Source: Prinia subflava (taxonomy: Eukaryota; Chordata; Aves; Passeriformes; Cisticolidae). From it: a DNA stretch of 64,000 bases. Below the pieces are notes generated by a model. The model did no database searches. It saw only the letters and a program-made list of their open reading frames with translations, and was not told the DNA's origin. Position numbers and translations under genes: made by a program. This document shows positions 44,661 through 59,900 of the stretch, one piece after another (position 1 is the stretch's first letter; the number at the start of each line of letters is the position of its first letter). The stretch covers positions 2,668,501-2,732,500 of the forward strand of contig NW_026960607.1 in the NCBI RefSeq assembly GCF_021018805.1. Direction: 5' to 3'.

Positions 44661-47600
44661 GAAGTGCAGTATGACCACTGGTTAGGGTAGAACTGAATTG
44701 TATAAATATAATTGTGAATTAAATTTATTCCAGTGTGCATCCATTTTTTATTTTCACAAACTTTTACTTCAAATACATTTTTGTGTTTTGTCATAGCCAT
44801 TGTGAAAGAAGTTTGAGATTTTGTTTTTGTGTTGTTTTGGTGTTATCTTTGAGAAGAGGAGCACTGTTACCTAAGTGACAGCAGTGAGAAACTGGGTGCT
44901 GATGCCTAACTAGTGCAGGCTGTTACTGCTGCAGAAAACACTTCTCATGGGTGATATGCCAGTAGGTGGAAAAGAATTAGCTGTCCTTCAGCATGGGCAG
45001 GCTAGAGTGCCATGCAAATGGTACTTGGATGTTCAGTGGTGTTTGATATGCATCTCTTGGGGTGAATATTTTTAAGATGAAGTAAACAAGAAAAGGTCTG
45101 CTGGACTCCAACCTTAGTGGTATATTAGCAGGAAATACTAATGAGCCTTGCAATTCTGTTTTCAATATAAGTTTGCTTTTTCTAACAGATACTATCCTAC
45201 CTACCTCTGCCCATGGGATGATGTAGCTCTTTTCAATAATAACAATAACATTATATTATGATAAATAGATCTGTGGAGCTGGCATATTTTATAGAACCAT
45301 TTTTATTGATAATGTTAGTATTCAAAATCCTCATGTGGGTCAATCATTAATGCTCATTTAAAAACCATCAGAGGGTTGCTTATAGTTCAAATGCAGTGTA
45401 AGGAATTTAAATCCTAATTATGTGCAAAGAGATATATGAAATAGAATTTGTAGTCACAATGCATTTCTTGATTGTGAATCCATAATATATTATTGTTTCT
45501 TCAGGGAGCTGAAGAAATGCCATTAATGTAAAAGGTGAAAGTGTTCATTAAATCAGTGGTGCAGCACCAGGATCTTAATTTGATAAAATGAGACTTAGAA
45601 CTGGGTAACTGCTGCACTTCTGGCTTTTTTAACACTCTGCTGATTGTGGTGGTGATATTTTGATAGTGAGTTCAGTACTTTGACAAAGTGCAAATCTTAA
45701 TCCTTTAAGGCATATTCCTTGCTTTAAGTGCTATATGAAAGTGACAAATATCACTCAGTTAATCCATAGCTAAAGTTTAGATTTTACTATAGTTGATGGT
45801 TAAGAATTTTTTGGGCCTTCTCAGTGTTCAAGGTTAGATATTAAAAAGGCAGTTACTAAAGTTTCATAATATTCCTGTTGTTTTACAATATATGATTGGA
45901 TTTCTAAAATTACTGATTTGATTCCATCTATTCTATATAGTTGGTATATATCAACCATACAGTTTTTGACATTGTTCTTATTTAGGTTTCGTTGAAATTT
46001 TTAACAGCTCTTTTAGAAAGTGGAAGAGTACATTTAAGTAACCTGAAGCAGTGTGAAAGTTTGTTTCTGCTCAGCTGCTTCATTTAAAGTCCATAATAAT
46101 TGAAATAGTTGAAATATTTAGTTGTTGTTTTTCAAAACTCACAAAACACATGTAGTTGAAAATTTTTATTTCAGTGTTATTCAAAATATTTATTTGAAAG
46201 AGCTCAAAGCCTACCAAAGTTCTTAATTTTGGTTGAGCGAGGGACTTAAGTTATTTTTCCTTTTATACAATACCATTTATATAGCCATTCTCCCTGTGCT
46301 ATGCTGATCTGCACATATTCTCACTGTTGCTTTGCACTAAAATACTGCTAAAGTTTGAGTATGTGGATGGTTATTTATATCTGTATGCATACCAGTATAG
46401 GATTCTTACTATACGCATGGAAAATGAAAGTATCTGCATGGAGACAGGAGTTAAAGTTCTGCTTGTGTCATTGATCTCACTCTGGAATGATATTAAACAT
46501 TGGCTTGCTAGCAGGCAGAGTGAGTGCATGGGTTCAGAGCTTTGGAAAGGATCTTTTAAGGAACAAGTTGCCCTGATCTTTGTACCTGAATTCATGCAGT
46601 GTGCACTCCAATGTATCAGTGAGGTGCTGCCTTTGAAACCATATCTGAATGGGGCTCTGGGATTTCTACTCTATGTGGAAAGACAGCCAGATTCTCCAGG
46701 GGCCGCTCTCTCTGGGCACTTGTGTCTGTGACTTCGGGCTAGAAGGTGGTGCAGACCTGGCTGCTGGTTAATAGCAGTGTGGTGGAGCCTTGGGCTGTAG
46801 CACATCAGAACAAAATTAACTATGGCCATTGTAGGCCAGTTGTTAATGTAGAAACACCTGATAAGATGAACAGTGACTGCCTCTGGTGCTGATGACACCC
46901 TGTAAAACAAGTAAATAGAATAACTGATTTCTTTGGCCTCAAATATTTTAATGCCGTGCTTTATCATAGGGAGCTGTTCTCTAACTCAGAATAACTAGTT
47001 TAGTTTATTTACCTAGATTTCTAGGAAAGCTATACGAGTACTAGACTATATGAAAAAATCTGTTTACTCTGACCCAGGGAATATTGTTCTTTGTGTAGTT
47101 TGGGGGGTTATTTTAACAGAGATGAGTTAGAATTGAAATACTTACTAGCAGCTAACCTAAACCTCTAATTATCTGGAAAACTTCAGGCTGAACATTCAGC
47201 ACTGTAATTACCTCAAAATTACTAGCTGAGTCCAGACAAAATATTTTTCTTTGGCATTTTGCTTCATGCCTCTAGCTTGAAAGAGAAATTAAACCTGAAA
47301 ACGCTGAAGGTGCTGTCAAAACAAGACAACCAAAGCAAGAAACAAGCTGCTTTTTAATTTCTATCTATTTTTCTTTGAACTTGACTTCTGTAAAATAACT
47401 GCAAGATGTTATATCATTTACTACTGTTAATTAAACTTCAAGGTATTGAGCAAGAAGGTGAAGTCAACAGATGAAGCCGAACATAAGTAAAAAGGCCAGA
47501 ATCTGGGAGCAAATAGCACTGAAGTACCAACAAGCTGCAAAGTATTTCAGCCTCTGTTCTAGTCTCAAGGACAGTTTGAAATAGAGAGCCTTGCAATTGG

Positions 47601-50600
47601 GTGAGTGAGAGCTCCTTTCTAAAGAGACCTGTGAGACACAACTGGGATGTGTGTCTATTTTTCAGTCATCTCTAGACAAATACACAGGAGGTCATGGGTA
47701 GCATAGTCATGGGCTATATATGCTAAGGAAGTATGAACCCAAAAAAATGATAAGTTAGTGACCCTAAGCAAGTTGTAAGCTGGCCGAGTACCAGATAACA
47801 GTTAATGGTTGACTATGAACAGAGCCATCAGTGGGCTTTGAATGTTTTCTGGTCAACTGGATTTCAGAGTAGTTCAGACATTTCTTCTAATTTTGATTTA
47901 TAATGGGCACTAGTGGACTCCCAACAGCTCTTCAGATGTGATTGATGAATATGAGTCTGTGCTCAGACAACATGAGAGAGTTTTCAAAGTGGGAACATGT
48001 GCCACTTTGGCATGTGCTTATTGACAGGTGTAGAACACTATTGTCTGTGAGACTGGTCTGCATGGCATCTAGGAAGAGCGCAGAAGAAAGGAACTGTGAA
48101 TCTGATTTCCCTGAGGGTACACCAATCATCTGACTTTAAAACTTGTTCACCATTAGAGAAATCAGTGTAATGATGGTGTTGCTTGCAGAGATCTTACATT
48201 AATCTTTCAATAAACCTGTCTAGGTACAAAAACTGTAGCCTGGTCTTTTTTCAAAGCTGAAAAGGTAGTGCCTGAATGTGATTCAGTGGTTCTGTGCAAT
48301 GATTCTATATAGCTGAGGATAACAGATAAAAGCTGAGCAGGATTTTCTGGAGTATAGCTCATCTAATGGCATTTTATGTTTTGACTCTGTTATGTACTGT
48401 TCTTCAGATGTCAGCTTTTAGAGTTTTAGACAATATCTGTGGAATCACATCAGACTTCTCTCAGTTCTGCTCCATCAATTTCCATTCATATATTTTAGGC
48501 TGTCAGTTGTTCCTGAAGGATCTGTACTTGAGAGGTATGGTTCATAGTCAACCCTCCTCTGCTTAGAGATGGTTTTAGATGGGTAGCTGAATGCTTTGGT
48601 TAAAATGCAGGAAATATAAACTCTTTCTACAGCATAATGCTTAGCACCTAATGCTTTGTGACACAACACTTGTTTTTTTGGAGGCTTGAATAATACTCAA
48701 TTAGCAGGTGAGGATAAATGCTAGTTTTGATGGTTTTATAGTAATTTTACTGTTTCTTAAAAACTGTTTAGTACAAATGATACTGTGACGAAATGTCAGT
48801 AGTATCAGTGAGTTGAACAGAAAGGCAATGTGTCTGCTGCCTTTGTAAAAACATTTTCTTTCAGTCACGGGGCCAAGATTTGGACTGAACAAAGTGAGGA
48901 TTTTTTAATCAATCATTTTAGAAGGCATAGAAAAGACAGAGTACAAAGTCATCAAGGACTGTTGTGTGCATAGCAACCTAAAGAAATCTGTATGATGATG
49001 AAACATTGTCAGGACATCCCAGGTAGCTTTTTGGTTTATTTTTTCATTAATCTCTGCACCAAAAGCAAGATGACTATTTAAAGAAAAAAAAAAAAAATCG
49101 TCATGTCGCTTGCTTTAGCTATGTGTTCCCTAAGAAAACCCAGCAGCGTGAAGGATGTTCATTCTCCCTGAACTTCCTGAAGTATGCAAGAGCAAATTAG
49201 TAGGTTGTGACTTACAAGCTTGAGCAGCCTTTGTCTGAGAGACCCAGCTACAGTGTTGTCTGGCCAAGAAGGGTAGAACATATGCAATCCAAAGTCTAAA
49301 TAAAAAATTAAATCAGAGTTTCTGCTTGAGTAAGTCATCTGAGTTTTTCTAGGAAAGAGAAATTATGCTTTTGTAAAATATGATTTAACCATACCTTGTG
49401 TCTTCCATTCGAGTGAAGACTAGGAAGCTCCTATATCATAAATCAGTTGATTCAAGCAATGAAGAATGGAAATTCTGCTTCCTAAATGCTTATTCTACTT
49501 AGGTTTATGAACATGTTGAAACATACAGTAGTTGCAGGCTTCAGAACTACTCTGTTACTTAAAAATTCTTACAATCTTGATAAAGGTTCTTTTCCCATAA
49601 GTTGCTTGTCAATGAACTCCAACGTCACTTCAAAAGATATTTTTAAGGGGAGATTTGTAGTTGATAGTTTCCGTGATTTTAACAGTGTTTTAGGGTTGTT
49701 TTCATTCTTGAGTGTTGACAACTTTTCAAAATTTTAACAAGTCCTGCAGGTAGGAAATAGGTACATATTGGAATTAGATAGGTTAATTTAAGGGAAAAAT
49801 TAGTAACTGCTTGGGGTTTTTTACTTTTAAGAAAAAAGAAGTTGCAATTATTGAACTATTTTTTATTAGTATGATCTCTTTCACTAGAAATGCAAACTTT
49901 CAAAGATGATATTTAAGATTTGTATGTTCTGTCTACAAATTGTAAGTAGTATGAAAAAGTTTTCTAAATCAAGTTAAAATTATTTTTCTTACAGAAAACT
50001 TTAATAGTTTTTTCAAAGTATTTGGAAAACACTTGTTACCAAAACATGAAGAAAAAATTAGTTTAGAGGTTTGAACAAGAAAAGTCATGAAGGAAGAATG
50101 TAATTTTGAAGTGGAAAAATCCTTGTCATTGTGGGTGAAACTGGGATATGCTAGACTTTGTTTCCTGTCTCCAGCATGCTGAACATTGTTGGACTTCTGT
50201 AATTTACTGAATGTACACATTAGTATATGATTATCTGAAACGATATTGTGTGTAAATTCGATAGGGATGCATACAGGATATTATTTTGAGAAAAGAACTT
50301 TTGTTATCTTTATAAACACTTGCTTTTTTTTTTTCTCAGATGTAGTTGAAAACAATGTTAGTCCCTTCTTTACATAAACCAGATGTAGAATGCAAACTTC
50401 CAATTTAATGTAAAGGATTCAATTACACGTTTTAGTCTTCCTGATATGCACCACTAGAATGCTTCAAAGAACATGCAAAGTTCTTTAATTTAGTATGATC
50501 TTATTTATCTAATGTATGGTAAACATTAGCTCGGATTTCAAAAATATTCAAAAATATTTTTTAAAAGTTATTGAAAGGAGATTGTCTCTTTCTGTAAGGA

Positions 50601-51990
50601 AAAACATAACTTTTCCTTTAACTTCTGAACATGATTTTAAGGCTCAGTGACAGAAACATATTCAAAGTGAAATATCCCACTGTGGTTTCATCTCACCCTT
50701 TGAAGACAGTAGTAGGAGGAAATAAGCATAACTTCATCAGCAGACAATGACATACTACTTTTTAACCTGTTTAATTTTTTGCATGTGAGATTAGTTTTCT
50801 ACTGGAAGGTTTTATATTCTCTAATCTGGTGTAAAACTTCCAGCTTATATTTTCAAACAAGCTCTCTCATCAAATTTAGTTTTCAAGGAATCTCAGATAC
50901 AACACATCTTCCTGCTTTATGCTATTTCTTGCTTTAGTAAGGGAGGACAAAAAGAAAAAGAAAGAAAAGCAAGAAAATAAGATATTGAGGAGATATGTCT
51001 TCAAGCTACTTTTTTCATTAGATAGGAAAGTAAAACCCAGAGATTCAGCTACACTGATACTTTGCCTCTGACAAAGGCCAATATCATATGGAAAGCCAAA
51101 TCAGCATCTGATTTTTCCTGCTTTATTCTCCCTGCTTTCAATATAACCAAAAGATAGAGACATCATATCCAGCTACAGCTGTTATTTATTACTGTGCCTT
51201 CGACTGAGCAGTGAGAACTTGCCTATGACAACAAAAGATTCTCACAAAACTAGTCTTTCCCACTCTGATCTCCTCCTGCTTATGAGCCATGGCAAAACAG
51301 CTCAAGCTTTCTTTCTACAGTTTCCATTCTTACCAATCTGCTGATCCACGCTCTTTGTACCAAATGAACTGCTGATCATCTCCTTCACCATTCCTTGCCT
51401 TGCCATCTTTCAGGTAACCTACCCAATCTAAAAATGTCCCTGGATTAAGCATCTTGTATCAATTGCTGGATACAACCAGCAAGAGTCCATACTGTTCTTT
51501 GTGCTATTGTCTTTCTGGGGAATAAATTTACAGGGCAGACAGGATTGGCACCTATTTTTTCTCTAAGGTGTGACATAATGAAAATGTGCTTTTTGGTGCT
51601 ACCACAGTAATAGGAAAAGCTTTGCAGAAGATACAGAAATATACCTTCAGGATACAATTCAATCTCAACTGCTCCAAAATAAAAAAGAGCATAGTACAGC
51701 TAGTGTGGAAGTAGGTCAGAGCAAATTTGACAAATGAAACCTAAATTAAAAAATTGTCCCATAATAGGGGAGAGGGAAAAAAACCCAGAAAAAACAAACA
51801 AACCCCAACCCCTTTTTATCTACACCTCCTGCCCTCCCTTAGCTCCCCTACCCCCGCCAATTTCTTAACTCATGTAAGACAACACAATACCTTGTTAAAT
51901 AAATGACACAATGGGAATCAGAGATTCTATTCCCAGCATTTTAGACCAGACGCTAGTCACTGGAGAAGCAATGAAGTAGGCCGTCCATAC
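44661..51990. other. No gene seen; about 7.3 kb of AT-rich sequence
   Basis: Many frames of 60-135 codons occur by chance; none shows recognisable domains. No LTR or CR1 was identified. A larger host gene's intron remains possible. Confidence 0.5.
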
Positions 51991-51992
51991 TC

Positions 51993-52545
51993 ATGGAGTC
52001 ATAGAATGGCTCAGGTTGGAAGGGACTTTAAAGGTCATCTAGTTCACACTCCCCTGGCATGGACAGGGACACCTTTCACTAAACCAGATTGCTCAGAGCT
52101 CCATCCAACTTGGTCTGCAACATTTCCAGGGATTGGGTATGTGCTCTGGGCAACCTGTTCCAGTGACTCACTACCCTCACAGTAAACAATTTCTTCCTAC
52201 TAACTAATCTGAACCTGTCCTCTTTCAGTTTAAAGCCATTCCTCCTTGTCCTATCACTATATGCCCTTGAGAAAAGTCCCTGTCCAGCCTTCTTGTAGAT
52301 GCCCTTTAGATACTGGATGGCTGCAGTTAAATCATCATGGAGCCTTCTCTTCTCCAGGCTGAACAATCCCACTTCCCTCATCCTTTCCTCATAGGAGAGG
52401 TGCTTCATCTCTCTAATCAACTTGGTGGCCTCCTCTGGACTCACTACAATGAGTCAATGTCCCTCCTGTGCTGGGGAGCCCAGAACTGGCTGCAGCACTC
52501 CAGGTGGAGTCACATGAGAGTAGCGTAGAGGGGCTTCCATCTAGC
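51993..52545 (-). mobile_element. CR1 LINE 3' fragment, reverse strand
   Basis: The left edge GAGTCATAGAATGGC is the CR1 3' end in reverse. The block continues through the 3' UTR into the end of ORF2 and stops near 52545, a typical 5' truncation. It is less decayed than the copy at 40551-41235. Confidence 0.92.
52079..52444 (-). pseudogene. C-terminal end of CR1 ORF2 (reverse transcriptase)
   Basis: An uninterrupted 121-codon frame gives the usual CR1 ORF2 tail: LGLFSLEKRRL-like (here VGLFSLEKRRLHDDL), FSRAYSDRTRRNGFKL, VVSHWNRLPR and a final LDGALSNLV. It lacks the polymerase catalytic core, so it is only a remnant. The open frame shows the copy is fairly young. Confidence 0.85.
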
Positions 52546-53505
52546 TAAAGAAAAGGATGGGCATTAGCATTTCTATAATTGCTTCAGTTCAGGACAGGGA
52601 AGCTTGTGCTTTCTTGTTTCTATTTGGCTTTTCTCTTTGATTAGCATTGACACTAAAAGCAATAGTGTTAGCATCTTTGTTCAGAAAAATGACCTTTAGG
52701 CTTTGTGCTTTACTGGTTTAGTCTTTCTTCTTTTCTGTGTTTGGCACATGCATAGATGTTGTTTGGTTCAGTTAAGTTCCTTTAGGAAGTAGTGTGTTTC
52801 CAGCAGATCCTTGGTGACTGAGCAGACATTTTTATTCCTCTCCTCACTACCTTGAAGTTATGTACAAACACATCTAAACTTCAGCTAGTACTTACCACTT
52901 GGTAAAGATGCTGTTAAAATGGAAATATCCCTAGCAAGAAGAGGGAAAGGCAGTTCAATCTTAATGGCTTGCAATGGCTGTTGCCTGTGTTTTAAAACAA
53001 AGCTAATGAGAAACTAAAGAACAAACTGTGGTAAGAGATCAAAAGAACACCAAATAAAGCTGATAATGAACAACCTGCAAAATAATTACGGAAAACAAAA
53101 AAACCTGTGGAAATGGAACAGGAGAATTGGTCATTTTTTGATGTAAAAGGTATTGACATAGCAGACCTTCAAATGTTTATCTTCCTTCTTGGGGTGTGGG
53201 CAGTACAAGTCACTGAGTTACTTCCTACCAAGTGTGATAAGATTAAAACACTGGGGAAATTTAGAAAGGAAATTATAGACAATATACAGAGAATGACCTT
53301 TATTCAGGATACTTTTTTTTTCATTGCATGCCCCTTACCAGTAGGAAAAAATTAGCATCCTACCCAGAGAAATAGGAACTAAGTGTGGAAAAGATTTTGA
53401 TGAGTTTTGGAGCTGACTTTTCTTGTCTCATATGGTAAAGAACCCACGAACTTCCTTTCTTATTACGTAAAAGAAAGATCACACAGGTCGGAAATCATTG
53501 TTGCC
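52546..53505. other. No gene seen
   Basis: AT-rich; no recognised repeat. Confidence 0.6.
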
Positions 53506-53511
53506 GTGCAA

Positions 53512-53923
53512 TGTTGTAGTGTAAATTTTGGGGGGGGGGGAATCGGGGAGGGTTCCCCGGGAGCCCCCCGGGCTCTAGGGTCACGGGTGTTCGCGTGCTG
53601 GCAGGCAAAGAGACTTCAGACGGCTGCTGAGGTGCTGATGAGATGAGGGTTTATTCACTGAGGGAGAGGGGAAGGGAAGGGGGGAGAGGGAGAAGGGGAG
53701 AGGGAAGGGGAGAGAGCAGTCTCTGGAGACCACCAGGGCAAAAGAGAAGGAGCCCTCCCCGTTTGCACCCTTAACACAGAGGTTCAAGGTGGGTGCGCTA
53801 AGATTCTACAGCCAATAGAGTTACAGATACACGATACTGCAGGGAGGGTATAGACTTGGGATAAACCATACATTTTCCAGGGGTGAACCAGAATATACCA
53901 TTTCAATAAAATGCAATCCCACA
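53512..53923 (-). mobile_element. Solo LTR (412 bp), reverse strand, TSD GTGCAA
   Basis: Flanked by GTGCAA at 53506-53511 and 53924-53929. In its own sense it starts TGTGGGATTGC and ends ACACTACAACA. Reverse-strand AATAAA lies near 53651. U5 contains a G/C-rich segment (53529-53580). A purine-rich (+ strand) run fills 53655-53720. Confidence 0.92.
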
Positions 53924-53929
53924 GTGCAA

Positions 53930-56900
53930 GATATGGGAAGATAAACTCTCAAATCTAGGCTCTGTTCAGCTGCTGTGCAAAGCAACTTCCAAAAGGCTTC
54001 AAAAATTAAAAAAAAAAAATTGATTTTTAATTTTTTTAACAGAATGGTTTTTGTATTGAATTAATGCCTTAAACTCTTTAATTTGCAATCCTGTAATCCT
54101 AGATTACAGGGAAGTAGACCTCCAACATAATCATATGTCAAGATGTGGGGTTTTTTTCCTTCTGGTTTGAGAAGCTATTATTATTGTTACTTGCCAGAAG
54201 AAGCCTAAAGCAGGAAAAATATTTGACAGTCATGGTTATTTACATGATCACAGCACTGAAGGGCAGTATGAGTGGACTGTGTAACTTTATTTTCTTTTTG
54301 TTCCCAACAGTACAAATCCAACTGTTCTGCTTTGATCAAATGCTGTTGGTTCAGGTAATGATTTAACATAACAAGGTTGGAAGCCCTTGATGTTTATTTA
54401 TTTCATAAAAATAGAGCTTGTTTCCAGTTTGCCTTCCTCCATAACTGGCATTTTATCACCTATCACCTGGGCAAATTACATGGTATAAAAGTTGAAAAAT
54501 ACTGTGAAAGAAGACTGTGGTAGATGCCTGGACCTTTGCAGGCAACACTTCTGGGAGAAGTGGGATATACAGTCCTTGGGCAGGGTATTATGGTATAGCT
54601 GACTTCTGACTGGTTGGTTTTAATTGGCTGGGTCATCTGAGCACATTATGGTTACTAAATCCACATTTTACAATCTCCTTAGTAGCATTGCTCATCTGTT
54701 TTACCCTTTCACAAATGGAAAAGTAGGAGAGAATTCACCCCAGGGAAGAGAAGATGCTGGTGGAGAGGAAGGGCATCCACGTTCAAAGTGTTTAAGACAC
54801 ATCCTCTCACTACCAAAAATATCTTCCTCTTGTTGTTGAGTGACTCCTAATGTTGGAATGGACAAGAAGGGAATGGAACAAATCAAAAATTTGGAGTTTG
54901 TGTGGCGGAGAGGCAAACTGGGACATTTGTAGGTAGCTTTTTCAGCAGACTAGGTAAAACATAACGAATGCACTAAAAAAAGGCAATCATTTAGAAGCAT
55001 GTGGTTAGCATTGCCAATATAAAAAGAGTTGAAAAGAAATGTCTAGATATATCAGACTGGAATTTCTAAAGTGCACATAAAAGAAAACTGATATTTCAAT
55101 AGAAACTAAAATAATTGCCTCTGTATTTGATTCCTGTCATCCTTCAAAGCTGCAAAGTGGTAAGAAATTACAGTATTAGTGTTCCCACTAACACTGAATG
55201 AAAGCTGACTGTTTCTAAGGAGAGATATCCACTACAGTAATATTGCTGTAAGGTAAGCAGTTGGAACTACATTTGTAGAATTTATAATCCAGATTCAAAC
55301 AACCCAAATCCTTTCAGTGTTCCATTTCTATGTTCATATTTTAGTATCTTTGATGCTTATATTATTTTTATTTTATGGGCTTAAGGGAATGCCTGCTCTA
55401 GTTGGAATGCTTTCAGGGAACAAAGTTTTATTTTTAGATCAAGTGAATCTGACTCAGATAAAATCTGGACTTTAAGTTGGCAATTACATAGTTTCAAGCA
55501 ATGAATAGCACATCTGAGGAGAGAGATGAGTTTTTTATTTCACTAGTTATTAGATATGCAGAGTTGTGTCAGTATGCACAGCGTATCTTGCTTATATTGT
55601 CATGTTAGTTTGTAGAAAATTTCAATAGATAGAAAGCATTAAAATAGGCAAAATATTAGTGTTTTGTGCTTAACAAGAGCATAACTAATAGCATGTTGAT
55701 TTAAGTAACTCAGCAAGATTTTGTTAGTGGAGGAAAAGGAAGTGAAGACTTGTGCCCATTTATGCAAAGGAGTGTGGTATTTTAGCCATTCTGGACAGCA
55801 TTTAGCACTAACCCTGACTGCACCTAGGAGGAACATCTGTTACGTGGTTCCATTGCACGTGTGCCAGTATTTCTGCTTTTCCACAAACTATCTGAAAGTA
55901 GGAAGAAAATAAAAAAAGTCTGTCTAATTCTCAACCTCATAGTTGAATTATTTTAAAACTTGACTTATTAATGGAACTCTTGGGATGTGACAAGTGATGT
56001 TTACTGGGAGAAAATGGTGATGTTCTCCTCCACATAATTTGTTCACTCACGTTTGAGTGTCAGTAGGAGTGAGTGGTCATGAGTTACAATGAGCAAAGTG
56101 CACAAATGGTTCAGTGAAGTGTTGCTAGCTGATGTGTTCTACGGCACTGAGGGCTTCTGTTGGAGAAAACTCTAGACTTAAATACTATTGGATTACTTAA
56201 AATTTCTGTTTCTAAACTAAAGGAATGTAAATAGAATTAATAATGTTTCTTCCTGCTAAAATATTATTTAGAAGAAACAATGACTTGTTCCTCTAGTTTC
56301 CTTGGTTTAAAATTTGTATTTTCAGGAATTAATGAACCATTTTTGTTCTTTCAATTGTATTTTTTTTTAAGAGTACAACATGTGGTATCAACGTTCCAGT
56401 TTCTTAGAGTAAATAAGGAGAGGATGACATCACTAATATCAGTGCTTCAAAAAGATGAGCTTTATTTTTGTGAAGGAAGAAGTATTATTATCAAGATTTA
56501 CTCTTCCTTTTATATATTTATATATATAAAATGTAAAGTCTTCTTGGCTATTAGGCCTTCTGTGTGGTGAGATGCATTTCTTTTAGCTAATTAATATGCT
56601 TAAAGTAACGCTTTATGCTGTGTACTCAGAAGATTTTTTTTTTCATATTAAGAAATTGAGCAATAAACCCTTTTTTTCCTATTTCCGTATAGAACTTGCT
56701 TAACGATCACAAGACGGTAAAATAACTGCTTGCAATGGGCATGAATTTGTTTTAAAAAAAAGGCAGACATATAAAACCTGGGTAGAGTCTGTAAGACAAG
56801 AGGTCATCTCATTTTGAAGAGGAGACCATTAAATTTAGAAATTAATCTAACAAGGTTAAAAAAGCTTTCGTGAGATCTGGAGGCTGGTCAGCACCTGTCT

Positions 56901-59900
56901 CAGTGTTAGCATTGTAATAGAGCAATAGGACCTTGTCTTCCAGACAAGTTATATTCCTGGTATAGTATCATGCTATGCTGAAAAATATGTATTCTCGCCA
57001 GTGCAGACACTCAGATTTAAAGCAGCATGAATACCTTTCTTTTTAGCCCCCATAAATCACAAGAAATTCTCTCAGATGTTGGAAGGGATCTTGAAGCAAT
57101 TTTGTATCTGCAGTCCAATCAGATAATGCTACTCTCTAAGGGGTACAATGAACACAGAGAAGAAAATATTAATATCACAGCTCACCCCAGAGGTGACTGC
57201 ATTTCAATTTGATAAATGGTTTATTATCATCATCATCTTATCTGTCAAGCTTTGATTATTTTTTGGAGACTTCGGGAAGAATAAATCTCTATAGACATTG
57301 CTTGTTGTCATTTACAGCAGTATGCCAAATGGTGTATGCTCTATTAGACATAGCCAAAAAAGACTAATTATTGTATTTTGTTGTGGGGGGAAATAATTTT
57401 TTTTTCTTAATTGTTTTTTCTTCGTGTGCTTGTTTTAATGTGGTGATTCCAGAACAGCAGTATGGTATTCCTGCAACAATGCCTAACCTTTCCCAGCCCA
57501 ACGTGCCTGCATCAGCCTCCATTGTCATCAGAGCAGATTAGTGAACTTGCATCACCTTAAAATGACTAACAGCTCAATCAGCCTCAGAGTTCTGTTGTTG
57601 AGAAAGTTTGATAAATGTTGAGATTAAACACTGAATGAACATTTTATTTTTCCATCACACAATTTAGAGTTAACTGCAGTTTTAATACATAGATTTGTTC
57701 AAATACAGCCAGGGCTGTGCAAAATTTTCAAGTCCTTAGAGATAATTTGAAAATGATGCCCAAGAAATCTTTAGCCTTGAACAGCGGTAAACTGACATTT
57801 GAATGTAGCATAACACTTTCCTCTAAACTGATTCAGTGGGTTTTTTGTCTCCATGCATGTACACACACAAATACGTAAATACGTAAATCTAACTTTTTTT
57901 TTTTTTTTTTTTTTTTTTTTGTCTGTTGCTATGATTTGGCAATTGTACTGACCAAAAGGAATGTGTTTTAGGAGGTATAATGCTTCACAATGCACTTTCA
58001 TCCTTCCAGTGAAGTATGCTGTGTGAGTATCTATAAGAAAGAAGATGCTGTGGCACTTGCTTTACTGAAAGTATTGGTTGTGTTGGTTGAACTAAGTTAA
58101 TTTAAAAATGAGGCTTTAAACTATATAAGGAAAACATATTCATCATTTCAAGGCCAGATGTCTTCTGCAGTTTTTCCAAAATGAACATCCTCTTAATACA
58201 ACAAATTTTGGAAATTTTGCCTAAAATTGAAGCAGAAGCTTAAACCTGTGCTATATAGTAGCTATTCATCAAGTTTGTGATTCATTTTTGAACTGTTCTA
58301 AATGTAGTTTGTGCCAGTGTTGGTACCTCTAACTTTGCTTTAGACATTTTGAGGAAAATGGCTGTATGTACACTTAAGGATGGGTACAGTTGGCACAGTA
58401 ATGCCCAGTCCTCATTCCCTGGTAAACCTGGAAAGGAAGGACTGCAGGGAGGCGCACAGAAACTTGCTGCTCTTTCACGTCTGGATTTTCTGCTGTAGGA
58501 AACTAAAGTACATCTCTTATCCTGGCATGTAGCTGGCCCGTAGTGAGGGTATGTGCTCAAGCACTGGGGCTGAGATGTAGCTGGTAAAACTCCAGGCTCT
58601 AAATTAGTGATCTTTTACAAGATCAGCCAAATTGCTTGACAAGACTTAAAAATAATACTTGAGACTTATCTCTGAATATTTCTGTCAACCAAAAAAATTA
58701 AGCTAAACCTTTAAATACCTATCATATACTTTACAAAACACTAGAAAAGGTAATGTTCTGTTTTATTTGAATGTAATACCACAATGCCTCACAAGGGACT
58801 CTAATGCTATTTCCTTACAGTTCCAGGTCAAATAAAAAAAAGTCCATATGTCATGTTCTTTCTCTTGAAACTACTTCTTTCACTGTTTGCTTTCCTGGTG
58901 CTCTTGTCTAAGCTGTTAAATTGTTGTTTAATTAATTAATTCCAGCTCACTTAATATAAAAGCTCATATAGAAGTTGGCAGATATGGCAGGAACGTCCAT
59001 ACATCTTCTCTTCCTCAAATTTCTCAGGAATTCAAGTCAGTTTCCTTGTCTTGAATAAGCTTGAAAATAAACTATTGAAAATTATGACAATTCATTTATC
59101 ACAAACTTTTCCTATTTTTTTTTTTTCAGCTTTACAGGGGCTTTTTATAGATATTTGAAAATGACACAATTTTGCCAAGCAACACTACCTCCTCTTAAAA
59201 AGTAACAAATAAGTTCCTTACCTATGCAGGATGATAGCATTAGGGCATAATGAAAGGTATCTGGAATTAGGGCCTTTCTCATATATAGTAACAAACTACT
59301 TGGCAGGTAGAAGAGCTGTTGTGAATAAGACAGGTATAAAGCCTCTTTCTGGAAGAGTTGTTTTGGTTTTTTTTAGAATCTGTTTGTCTATTGTATCATA
59401 GGCTGGTTAGGCTTTGCCTCTTTGGTCTGATATGAGAGAGAAGGAAATGCACACCCATTTGGAATATGTCTCATTCTGACTACCTTGGACTACTATCTTT
59501 TACACTAAATTACCAAAGGTGCTTGCTTGTGCGATTTCTTATAAGCTGGAACCTTGAATTATATGCATCCTGGTAGTTTCTTCACAGTAGATCAGTTTCT
59601 GGCAGATAAATATTTTGCCTGTCTTGGAAGAAAATTTTGAAAGTTTTCTGTTCTTGTTCTTTTTATTCTATTATATTAAATTTATTGGAAATGGCTTTTC
59701 ACTTCCTGGTGATTTCTTGTCACAGAAGCCATAGCAAGAGATTTGGACGAATATGGCAGAACAAGTAAAGCTTCATTTCAATAGCTTTTTGTAGTACTCT
59801 AAAAATTTCCCTGCCACGTCTTCTTGATTTGTAGTAAGATTGGTTCAGTATAATGGATTTGAAGAAGTTTTGAAAGTCTCTGAATTTTAAATGTTTCCGA

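Noticed and set aside
44219..44800. 193-codon reverse frame
   Set aside because: Overlaps a CR1 fragment and has mixed low-complexity content.
46327..46731. 134-codon forward frame as a possible host exon
   Set aside because: No known domain, no clear splice context, in AT-rich DNA; cannot be supported from sequence alone.
57894..57920. T27 run as the tail of a processed pseudogene on the reverse strand
   Set aside because: No recognisable coding or RNA sequence lies next to it and no target duplication was seen.
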